This document shows, piece after piece, positions 11,306 to 21,100 of a stretch of 28,421 nucleotides of DNA (positions are counted from its first letter, which is position 1; each line of letters begins with the position of its first letter). The notes below the pieces were generated by a model, which was not told the DNA's origin, did no database searches, and worked only from the letters and a program-made list of their open reading frames with translations. Both the position numbers and the translations under genes were made by a program. Origin of the DNA: Azolla pinnata (taxonomy: Eukaryota > Streptophyta > Polypodiopsida > Salviniales > Salviniaceae); contig JBBBWG010001460.1 in the NCBI GenBank assembly GCA_037176905.1, positions 1 to 28,421 of the forward strand, read 5' to 3'.

Positions 11306-12734
11306 GATTGCCCGTGTGGAAAGGAGGATCGCCCTACTTCACTTCATGATCTGTATGATTATCCAATGATGGTTATCTGTTAATCTGCTTTGGCATTCGA
11401 TGCTAATGAACCTATCTGAGCTGTAGCTTGTGGCAAACTGTCCCATCTCGGGAAATTTCATCGATGACTTCACATGACCTATGTAACTTATTTTGTACTC
11501 TAATAATTAGAAATTGTTTTTATCTGAAGGGAAATTCACCCTTCAAGGTCAGCTATTTTTATCTTCTCTTCCACTCAGGCAATGCCTGAAAATATTCAGA
11601 GACAAATTACCCCTCCATGCTGCTGCTGAACAGAGAAATTAATAGATTATCACGAACGATGGAATTAAATACTCACCATGCCCAACATATGGACTAATGG
11701 TGGTGAGATTTAGTAGGTTCTCAACCAGGTTATAAAATCTTTGAATTATGCAACCAGGTTTCGAGATCAGTCAGTTTTGAACATGCATTCTAACATTAGA
11801 CTTGATATAAATTTCCTCCGATTGCCTTTTCTGTTATCCCATTATAAATGTGACTAACACATTTTCGTGGTAGGGGTGGTCTCGTGGTGATTCCTTTAGC
11901 CATTCGGTGATTGTGTTTGGCAGTAACTAACGTTACTATTATTTGTGCATATTTAGAAAAGACTGCATCATCAGGGTAAAATGAAGAGATTAGCTAGCAA
12001 TGAAATTGGTTAGCAAATTGTCGATTCACTTGTGGCCCATCCATTATGTCAATGATAATGCTTAAACCTTCTGTAGGGTTCAGTAGAGGGCTGGAACAAA
12101 AACATGTACTGATAATGGGTTGTACTTGCTAACAATTCCTCCTTGGAGATCAATAATCATAATGTTTTATTCACATCATCAATACATTTCGGGGAGATCC
12201 TCAATTCTAACTAATTATCAGACTTGTGGAAGCCTAGGATCATTGTGATGTGCTGTACTTGCGAAGAAAAGTTCGTCCAGCAATAAACTTCATGGGGATT
12301 CTCTGCTACTTCTCCACCATTATTGGAAGGGCATTAGTGCAAATGAAACATCAGCATTGCAAAGGCTGTGATTTATTACTCTACACCAACCAAGCCTACA
12401 TCGGCCATTGTAAATGAGCTTTCCAAAATTCTCTAACGGTCTCAAAATATGCTTTCTACTGATTGTCAATCCAGACCAACGCTTATGTTCTCACCGTGTC
12501 AGCTCATAGACCAAATGCATCAAAATCAAGGTAAATAATTGCGTGTTTCCCTTCAACAAAATGATTCATTTGACATATTGTTGACATATTCATCACCTCA
12601 AAAATAAAGGACACAGATTTATATGTAAAAGAGGCATTTCTAGTATCATGTTATTGAACTCTTACAACAATGGAAATAAATCGATGTCATCATCCATCAC
12701 TTTTGAGCTCATTTGGAGAAGCCGGACATCTTTT
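11306..12734. other. convergent intergenic region between DEG8 and the SELT-like gene
   Basis: DEG8 (+) and the SELT-like gene (-) end toward each other here. The first ~200 bp after the DEG8 stop is probably 3' UTR, and the ~100 bp to the left of 12735 is probably SELT-like 3' UTR. The rest is AT-rich with stops in all frames; I see no gene, RNA or structured repeat. Confidence 0.6.
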
Positions 12735-14788
12735 TTACAGCTTTGTTTTGACCTCAAGAGTCTTGCCAACAATCTCCCGCAGCTCGAATTCGTATGGAAA
12801 TCTGCCTTCCCTCAGTTTGGAAAAGATCTGGCAGATGAAATCTTGAATAAGCAAATGGTGTTTGTACAAAACTAGAAGAAACGCTACCAAGTTACATTCT
12901 AATGTGAATCAGCATATAGCATTTCTACAAAAATAGAAAGAAAATTAAGCTTGCAGAAATACAACAAATAAAGAGAACGAAAACAATGGAACGCAAGTAT
13001 ACCAAATCCCCATCAAAGTAGACCTCGAACGCTCCTGTGCTCTGAAGAGTGCTTTGGAGCACATTGCCTAAAATCCAACAACCTGCTGCTGCTCCGAATC
13101 GATTCTGGCGTAAATAGTTATACCACGCAGGTGGAGAAGCATAACCCAATCGTGGAAATATGTGGTCACCTCCGAGAACTAAGCCTAGACCTGCAAATTG
13201 AGCTAAAGGAATGAGCTTGATCAGCATCCGTTTTGCCAAAGGAGGTGGATAGTTGGTTAACGCAACATCGGTCCCCGGAAAATAGCTCATTAGCGCATTT
13301 CTTGTCTCGATTGCTGTTTTCCTGGTAAGACACATGTCACGTATGAGAATATTTCTGCGTGAGGACATGCAATCCCAAGTTATATTATTTACTTCCCCCT
13401 ATACCCTTGGCAAAACCCAGAAACAAATATTCTTTTGTCAAGAATTCTTTGGTTATTTTACAGGGGATTTCTTAGATTATGTTCGTTAGATGCTTACTTG
13501 TAAGAACAAGATGCACAAAACGATATGTGGAATTTTCCACCAAGGCTTGACGAATCTACAGCTCCAGTTCGGCCCGAAACCTGAAACAAAGACCATCTTG
13601 TAGAAGCCAATGTTGAGATCAAAAGTATCAAAAGATTATTTTTATAGACAGAAGTCACGGAAGCCTACAGTAGGCTATCTGGAAGAATAAATGCCTGTTG
13701 TGATAGCCACACAAGCTGACCATATTCCAGAAGGGCGCAGCACAGCATCCAACACTACAGATCGAGGGAGAACTGTACCGCAATTCATGACCCAAGACTC
13801 TCAAGTGCACTCACTATTCGAAACATGCTCTCCCGCTACGTTATGTGAGAGTGATAGTGAAATCCAGGGCAATCACAGGTTTGGCATGGACTAGTTCCAA
13901 CGCCTTTCACATATGCCTGCAATATGCTCTCAATCGAGGGAGAACTGTACCACAATTCATGACCCAAGACTCTCAAGTGCACTCACTATTTGAACATTCT
14001 CTACCGCTACATTATGTGAGAGTGATGGTGAAATCCAGGGCAATCACAAGCTTGCCATGGACTAGTTCCAACGCCTTTCATATATGCCCGCAGGCATTCA
14101 TATGAGGATACACCACTGAAGCGATATAAAGCCCATAAAATGAAACGAGGTTCCTTTCACATTGATCCGTCATGAATAGGATTTCCGATTCTAGCGGCAA
14201 GATTGATCACCACACTGTAGAACAGACATAGAATCACGTATGACAGACAAAGAGAGACAAATGAACCTATTATCCTTGGGGGAAAAAAAAGAACAGTTTT
14301 CCTTTAGAAAATTCTCTACGAAGCGCTCAAAATCCATCACACCTATCACGCCAACAGCTCTCAAAGACAGCCGTTGCTTCAGAGCTCGTAAATGCAGAGA
14401 TTTGATCGTCGCTGAAAAGAATGGAGCAAGCCCTACGATATCACACACCAGATGCAAGCGCAGAAGCACGAAACGGGGTAACATCAAAAGAGAGACGGGG
14501 GGGCGAGCGCTGTATTGAGCAGATCAGGGACAGGAGAGAATCTGGAGAAAAAGAAAAGAGAAAGAAAGGAGAAAGCGAAGAAACGAGCAGAAGTGGAAGC
14601 GTTACCTGGGTGAGGGGAGGGGAGAAGGCGAGAGGAGACGAGGGACTGCTGTCTTTGTGCTGGGGATTGTGGCGATGGTGAGGTCTGGGGGGAGGAGGCG
14701 TCAAGAAGATGCAGTAGAAGTCGGAGGCCAAGAGGGAAAGGGGCAGGGCGACAAGCAGCAGAAGCTGGGTCCGATCGGGGATCGCCAT
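12735..14788 (-). CDS. selenoprotein T-like (SELT) thioredoxin-fold protein, four exons
   Basis: Member of the SelT/SelW/SelH thioredoxin-like family; animal SELT is an ER-membrane redox protein, and plants encode cysteine homologues. Exons on the minus strand: 14606-14788, 13498-13580, 13003-13321, 12735-12827. GT-AG borders and phases agree and give 225 aa. Residues 8-21 are a hydrophobic N-terminal signal or anchor, followed by a Pro/His/Ser-rich stretch to about 61. The redox motif is C83-A-S-C86 (FCASCSY), with Cys where animals have Sec, so no UGA recoding is needed. A second hydrophobic segment lies around 122-140 (LIKLIPLAQFAGLGLVLGG). Further family blocks are NYPPPLAKR, HIFPRLG, NRFG, GNVLQS and TGAFEVYFDGDL-IFSKLREGRFP. 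The start is the first ATG giving the hydrophobic leader. Upstream lies the telomere-like array. Confidence 0.92.
13761..14100. repeat. 172-bp tandem duplication in SELT-like intron 1
   Basis: Two adjacent copies begin ATCGAGGGAGAACTGTACC at 13761 and 13933. They share CAATTCATGACCCAAGACTC and GACTAGTTCCAACGCCTTTC segments. Divergence is low, suggesting a fairly recent duplication. The open frame crossing both copies is not gene-like. Confidence 0.9.
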
Positions 14789-14809
14789 AGCTCCTGCTTC
14801 TCCTTCCTC

Positions 14810-14862
14810 TTCTTCGTCGTCGTCGTCTTCGTCGTCTTCGTCTGTTTCTTTCTTCTTCTTCA
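14810..14862 (-). repeat. GAA/GAC trinucleotide-rich 5' leader of the SELT-like gene
   Basis: On the + strand this reads TTC/GTC-rich; on the gene's strand it is a purine-rich GAA/GAC leader just before the start codon. Similar GAA-rich leaders precede 17465 and 26336. Confidence 0.6.
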
Positions 14863-14932
14863 CAGACTTTGAAGGTTTTCATAATTCCCAAAATGCCCCT
14901 GATACTTTCCCCATTTTGGTCTGATGAACAAA

Positions 14933-15838
14933 CCCTAAACCCCGATAAACCCTAGAAATTAACAAACCCTAAACCCTAGTAAACCCTAGACATTAACAAA
15001 CCCTAAACCCTGATAAACCCTAGAAATTAACAAACCCTAAAACCTAGTAAACCCTAGACATTAACAAACCCTTAACCTTGATAAACCCTAGACATTCCCA
15101 AACCCTAAACCCTGATAAACCCTAGACATTAACATACCTTAAAACCTAACAAACCCTAGACATTCCCAAACCCTAAACCCTGATAAACCCTAGACATTAA
15201 CATACCTTAAAACCTAACAAACCCTAGACATTCGCAAAACCCTAAACCCTGATAAACCCTAGACATTAACAGAACCTAAAACCTAACAAACCCTAGACAT
15301 TCCCAAACCCTAAACCCTGATAAACCCTAGACATTAACAGAACCTTAGAACCTAACAACCCTTAGACATTCCCAAACCCTAAACCCTGATAAACCCTAGA
15401 CATTAACAGACCTTAAAACCTAACAAACCCTAGACATTCCCAAACCCTAAACCTTGATAAACCCTAGACATTAACAGAACCTTAAAACCTAACAAACCCT
15501 AGACATTCACAAACCCTAAAACCTAGACATTCCCAAACCCTAAACCCTGATAAACCCTAGAAATTCACAAACCCTAAACCTTGATAAACCCTAAACATCA
15601 ACAAACCCTAAACCCTGATAAACCCTAGAAATTCACAAACCCTAAACCCTAAACCATGATAAATCCTAGAAATTCACAAACCCTAAACCCTAACAAACAC
15701 TAAAAATTCACAAACCCTAAACATTGATAAACCCTAGACATTAATAAACCCTAAACCCTAACAAACCCTAGAAATTCAAAAACCCTAAAACCAGATAACC
15801 CTAGACCTCGATAAACCCTAGAAATTTCACAAACCCGA
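14933..15838 (-). repeat. degenerate telomere-like array with 68-69 bp higher-order unit
   Basis: About 0.9 kb of CCCTAAA-derived sequence on the + strand (TTTAGGG on the minus strand), interrupted at regular steps by GATAAACCCTAGACATTAAC and AACCTAACAAACCCTAGACATT. The marker CATTCCCAAACCC or a close variant recurs at 15093, 15161, 15229, 15298, 15367, 15435 and 15504, a spacing of 68-69 bp. It lies upstream of the SELT-like gene in the same gene-sense orientation as the tract upstream of RPS26. Confidence 0.95.
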
Positions 15839-15839
15839 A

Positions 15840-16520
15840 ATTACATACTAAAGAGGGTCAAGATTGTTCTATGCTAGAACCTCTCCATTCAGAGATCTTC
15901 TGATGGCAGGGAAAATCCATTTTGATGGGGGAGCATAATTCTAGACCAAAGTTAAATTATCCCCCGGAGAATACTCGAGCACTTAACGCTTCTAGAAAAA
16001 TATTCTATCAGGGACTCCTCGTTGTAAAATCATCATGCTCCCGCAAACGAGTGCATGAGGAAATTATCCCCGGAAAATACTTAAAGAGTGCCTCTCCATG
16101 CCCTTAGCAACTCCACCTTTCTCAAAAATATTTTATCAAGATCTCCTCCTTGTTGTAAAAATCAGCCTGCCGCCGCAATTTGTGCTTGTACAAGATCGCT
16201 CCATATCGGTTACATTTATTATTTCCTCTATTGGTTCCTTGACAACTTCAAACACCTTTTTTACACCTTGCAATCTATAAACGCTAGAGAGTTATACTGT
16301 CGAGAGAAGAGACCATTGCTCTTCCCCAGAGGTCTCTTGAGAAAGACAAATTGCTTGTTGCGATAATCCCCATCTCTCTCTCAACCCGTCTTCAAATATA
16401 AACCACATTATATTGGTCTATTCTATTCCGTATGAAAATATCGATTTCTCCAATTCAGCCCAGGCAACAATGCCCCCGACTAAGAACCAAGCTCCTACAC
16501 AAGACATGATAAACCCTAAA
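15840..16520 (+). mobile_element. possible LTR-retroelement fragment
   Basis: A unique segment lies between two telomere-like blocks. It contains a diverged internal direct repeat (about 15955-16035 and 16058-16160, sharing ATTATCCCCGGAAAATAC-like and CTCCTTGTTGTAAAA-like parts), a possible TATA stretch near 16392, and a short frame from the ATG at 16470 (MPPTKNQAPTQDM) that runs into the gap. The layout resembles an LTR end followed by a gag start, but no primer-binding site or termini could be fixed, and the gap removes the rest. Confidence 0.3.
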
Positions 16521-16620
16521 NNNNNNNNNNNNNNNNNNNNNNNNNNNNNNNNNNNNNNNNNNNNNNNNNNNNNNNNNNNNNNNNNNNNNNNNNNNNNNNN
16601 NNNNNNNNNNNNNNNNNNNN
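16521..16620. other. assembly gap (100 N)
   Basis: Exactly 100 N, a conventional placeholder for unknown length. Sequence on both sides is telomere-like (GATAAACCCTAAA before, ATAAACCCTAAACCCTAAAC after), so a repeat array of unknown size is probably collapsed here. Confidence 1.
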
Positions 16621-16640
16621 ATAAACCCTAAACCCTAAAC
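16620..16640 (-). repeat. short telomere-like tract right of the gap
   Basis: Three CCCTAAA-type units lie directly against the right gap edge, probably the end of the array hidden by the gap. Confidence 0.85.
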
Positions 16641-16936
16641 TCCGAGTCTTGAAGCACAATTTGTGTGGAGCTAAAAAAAGGGGCTCACTGTTTTGCTCCG
16701 AGAAGTGGAATCGGCAGATCCCATTAGTCGCAACTCTGCTCGACTAATCAGCTGATAGGCGGCGAGAATCGGAGGTTCTTGTTAATTCCAAAAATTGCCC
16801 CTGCAAGCGCTTTCCCATTGATGCTTTCCCGACCCTGAAACAAAGAAATTTAACAAATGTAATAATCGATCCAACTGTTCTTCTCCGGAGAGTTCGATCT
16901 TTGCTAGGCATTTGGTTTTTACGGCGGGGGAAGTGT

Positions 16937-17395
16937 ACAGAGGTACGAACAAACATACGTACATACATACGTACACATACGAGCATGTATGCGTGTGTAT
17001 ACGTACACGCGCATGGCCATGCATACACGCGCAAGTCAGGGACATACATACATACATTCATACGTATATGCGTGTATTCATACATACATGATCACGTATG
17101 TACGCGTACACAAGCATGTACGCATGGCATGTATGCGCATGTACATGCATGCCTACATGGACATGTACATGCACGCAATCTACTCGCATACGGATACGTA
17201 TGTATACGGTCGGAGAAGTACATACGCTGCAGGAATCTATCTATATACGGTTCTATATGCACATGTCTACATGTGCATGCATACATGCAGCCGCGCGCAC
17301 ACGGATACATATATGTACGGTGATCAATACGGCGTACGATGTACGGTATACGATCGGAGGAGTACATACGGCTGTTGGAATATACCTCGTACAAA
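16937..17395. repeat. second ACATAC/ACGTAC/CATGCA microsatellite block
   Basis: Imperfect alternating purine-pyrimidine tetranucleotide repeat like the one before DEG8 but richer in ACGTAC and GCGCG steps. It holds a diverged duplication: GGTCGGAGAAGTACATACG near 17208 and GATCGGAGGAGTACATACG near 17351. It lies upstream of the PB1-RAF kinase. Open frames across it are repeat artefacts. Confidence 0.85.
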
Positions 17396-17402
17396 TTCCG
17401 AA

Positions 17403-17517
17403 GGTTGAAGACGAAGACGAAGACGAAGACGAAGACGAAGAAGAAGAAGAAGAAGCTGCTGGCTATGGCGAGCACAGACTGCTCTGCTTCTGCTCTTCCA
17501 TCGCCGCTGCACACCAG
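17403..17517 (+). other. candidate 5' exon of the kinase transcript, with GAC/GAA repeat and a short upstream ORF
   Basis: Four to five GAC/GAA-type hexamers (about 17407-17455) are followed by ATG at 17465 in good context. A 17-codon frame (MASTDCSASALPSPLHT) then reaches a consensus donor, AG|GTATGC, at 17518. If spliced to the acceptor ending at 17863 the frame stops after two codons, making it an upstream ORF in a non-coding leader exon. It could also be the first exon of an unrelated gene. Inference from splice consensus only. Confidence 0.35.
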
Positions 17518-17652
17518 GTATGCCTGACTCCCTTCGTTCGCGCCTCCTCCTTCCCCTCTTCGTTCTTCCTGCTCCCTGATCCCGCCCTTATCCGACGTCG
17601 CCATCGCCATCGCCATCGCCATGCTCCTCTTCCTGAACCCCCCCCATCTCCC

Positions 17653-17806
17653 CAACCCTAACCCCAATCCTAAACCCTAATCGGTAACCCTATCCAGGAG
17701 CCCTAAACCCTAACCCTAACCCTATAGTTACAAGATCCTTCCTTCCCTTTTCCCATGATGATCGGCTGATTGGACGACCCTTACCCTAACCCTAACCCTA
17801 ACCCTC
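17653..17806 (-). repeat. mixed CCCTAA / CCCTAAA telomere-like tracts
   Basis: Two short tracts lie at about 17653-17725 and 17777-17806. The second has four to five CCCTAA hexamers in a row, the six-base TTAGGG type rather than the seven-base plant unit. They lie in the probable leader intron of the kinase gene, with the C-rich strand on the coding strand, opposite in sense to the tracts before RPS26 and the SELT-like gene. Confidence 0.85.
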
Positions 17807-18057
17807 ACCTTGGCCTTGACTCTGATCCCCCCTGTCGGTCCCAAGTTGTATGTTTCGCGCTCAGGTTGTGAGGAAAAGATACGTTCTTTCTGCTCCTCCT
17901 CGCTTGTGAAGCTGCTGCTCATGATCATCCCCTTGCTCCTTCTTAACCCTAATCCCCAACTCCGTCCCTAGGCCGCAGTCTGAACCCTAATACCCAACAC
18001 CATTCTCAACTCCGTCCCGAGCTCCATCCATCATCGGCTTCCAGACCCCGGATTCAC

Positions 18058-18108
18058 ATGGGCATCGGTGCATCGCAATGCGGTGTATGTATTGCACCGC
18101 ATCGCTAG
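18058..18108 (+). promoter_or_regulatory. upstream ORFs and small hairpin before the kinase start
   Basis: An ATG at 18058 opens a 16-codon frame ending at 18108. A second ATG at 18078 opens a frame that runs past and out of frame with the kinase starts at 18124 and 18139. The same stretch can fold: ATGCGGTG (18078-18085) pairs with CACCGCAT (18095-18102) around a 9-base loop, placing the second upstream ATG in the stem. This could reduce translation of the kinase. Confidence 0.45.
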
Positions 18109-18123
18109 CTGTTGATCTTGGGC

Positions 18124-21100
18124 ATGCCGTTTGCTGCCATGGATCTTCCGTTTCCTTCTAGAAGAAATGCTTCCCTTCAAGCTCAACAAATGGTCACTGC
18201 AGAGATGGATCCAATGGCCTCCGATTCGTCGGCCCACCGAGAGACAAGAAAACAACATCCTTTCCATATGAATCTTGACGTCAATGGAACTTCTTGGGAT
18301 TCTCAGCACGATCTATCGCCGAGATCTGGAGTCAATCCCTCTAATTCACAGATTAAGGTCTTGTGTAGCTTTGGTGGTAGGATCATGGTTAGACCTGGAG
18401 ATGGCAAGCTTCGTTATCATGGAGGAGAAACGAGGATCGTGGCCCTCGATCGGAACCTGAGTTACAAGGAGTTCATTCTGAAAATGGCTGACATATATTG
18501 TGCATATATCATGCTCAAGTATCAGTTGCCAGGAGAGGATCTGGATGCTCTGGTATCTATCGCTTCGGATGAGGACTTTCAAAACTTGCTCGATGAATAC
18601 GATAAGCTGGAATCCAATGGTAGCGTCCAGCGGCTGAGGATATTCTTGTTCGATGATCCATCGCAGTGTGAAATCCTTGATTCTTGCATCTCTTCCGAAG
18701 ATATCGAAAATCATAGCCCTGAAGTGAAATACTATGTAGATACATTAAATGGCATCCAAGATAAGATGTTTGACATGCATCTTGAACGGGGTATCGATGC
18801 TTTATCGCCCAGATATACTCATCGAAAGGGTAGAACAAAGTCCGATCGTTTGTATTCAACCAATCCATTTGTGAATCCATTCGTAAAGGCAGCATCCTCA
18901 GCTCCATCGTCTCCGTCATTTTCTTTGAGGAAACCATACCCTAATCCATGGGGTATCATGGATACCCCTTTTCAAGCTTTGGAGGAATGGAAAAATGTTA
19001 TTCCATCGGAAGCAACCCGAGACATTTTTGTGGATACTTCCAGTACATCGAAGTGCAATCAAAATCAGGGTTGTGGACAAAGTCCCCAGTTGCATCAAGG
19101 CATGGGGTTTTCAAGAGGAGGGATCAATTCGAATGCAAAAGATGCCAAAATGCACGTGACACGACAATGTGAACATCACTATGAACCAACCATTGTAGCA
19201 GGTACATGGAACGATGTGAAGCATGCAGCTGGTAGAACATCTATTCAAGTTCAATCTGTAAATCAGCTGCCTAATCAACGTTTGTATGAGATTCAGGATC
19301 ATCATCCAGAGGTGCATAAGCAGATGAACTTGGCTCGTCAACCAGATCTTGAAGGCTCACAATTTCAGTGCCGTGAGTGTTCTGCTCCATTGCAATGGAG
19401 CCCTGAGTATGATCATAAGATCTCAATGATTCCCCAAGTTCGTAAATCACATTTACAAAGTACCATGAGTGTCCGTGTGGTTCCATCTTCCTCTCAAGAG
19501 GTTTGTGTGAGATGCAATCGTGCTCAGCAACATACACAGGTACACAATGCGTGTGTGGCAGAACATACACAGAATAGAAGCTGTGGGGATCAATCTATCA
19601 AGAGCCATGGGCCATTATCACTTTCTTCTGGGCTTCATGATGGAAGCAACGATTTATTGGATGATTGTTCATGGCAACAACAACCCAATCCTGTGAAATG
19701 GTTAGGAGTAGAGGAACAAAATAATACAATGCTTGAGGAAAGGAATGCTCACAGTTGCCAACATGAATATTCGTTAAGAGGTCATCCTCCAGAGAATGCT
19801 GATAATGTTCTATCCAAAAATCTTCTATCACATCATGAACCACATCCCGATCACTGTCAAGAATCTCAAGATCGTTTGGAACATTTTACTGACCAGAACA
19901 AATCCATGGATGTGGATGCTGAAAACCCGTTTGGGACAGAAAAACCTTCTGGTTCTTTTTCTTTGCAGGTTCGACCATGTGATGTAGAGTTGCAAAACAC
20001 CTGGACGAACATATCACATTCTAAAGACCCGACAATGATGTATAATTATCAACGAGATTGCTTGGACCGTTCGGTTTATGAAGGTGTCCTCTTTACATTG
20101 GATGATTCATCTAATGTTGGATGTGGAAGGTCTGGCTTTGCTTCAGAATCAGCATCTTTTAGCTCTATTAATGATGAAGCGGCTATGTCTAGCAGTATTT
20201 TACTGACCCAAGATTTGTTTGATACTCTTGCATCTGCTGGGGAGAATCAAGATCTACTTGAAAGAAATGCTGATGGCATATTTTCCCAGAAGGAATCTTT
20301 GACTGAAACTTCTCACACTCCTGTAAGCAACATTTTTTGCTTAAGCGCGCCAGTAAATGACGATAATGATCATGAAGAGATTGTGGACTTTGAGTCTTAT
20401 TCTGCTACTGCCAAGCCCATTAATTTCTCTCAAGATACAGATGAAAATATAATCAGGCATTTGGATGTCCCTTCTGTAGCATTTAGGGCTCCTAACTTTG
20501 GTCGGAGTTGCAGCTCCTTAGGAGCTAGCACCTCAGACTGTGATCTAAATAAAGAAGGTTCACCAGATTCCATTAAATGTCAACAAATGAGATCACTGTC
20601 GTGGCAAAGTGGAGCTCGTGGTTGGACGAATCAAGAGGAAGCTTTGATAACTCTTGCATCACCCATATTTGACGAAAGTCCAGTGAGTAGCCTAAATATT
20701 GAGAATCCGTCACTCAAAAATAGTGAAGAAAGCTTCTTTGTGGACAGTGTGAATTGGTTCAAGGAAAATATCTGCTTCAAAGGCGAAGATGGTAATGAGA
20801 GGGTTTCATCTGTAATGAATGTGAGGCCGTGTGAAAGGATTTCGGAAAGGAAAGATGATGATATTGAAAGGCATTGCAACAGGATTTTTGAAAAGGATGC
20901 AGGAAGATCCTCACAACATCTATCTAGAGAATCAACAGAAGAAAAAGAGGCAAATGCAAACATATGGGAAGATTCCACTAGACCTTATCAATTCTCAGGC
21001 CGAGCGTCTCCTGAGGTACAAATTTACAGACTTGTATAGTGTAGCCTGGGCTTGTACTGACTTCAAATTTAAAGTCATAAACTTATGTAGACCATCAACA

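Noticed and set aside
14191-14518. 92-98 codon frames on both strands near the SELT-like gene
   Set aside because: Inside intron 1 of the SELT-like gene; no similarity to any family I know.
14441-14863. 140-codon minus frame through SELT-like exon 1
   Set aside because: Its ends are leader and intron read-through; only 14606-14788 is the exon.
16901-17667. Overlapping open frames of 139-191 codons on both strands
   Set aside because: They cross the second microsatellite and the GAA/GAC repeat; all frames stay open because the repeat lacks stops.
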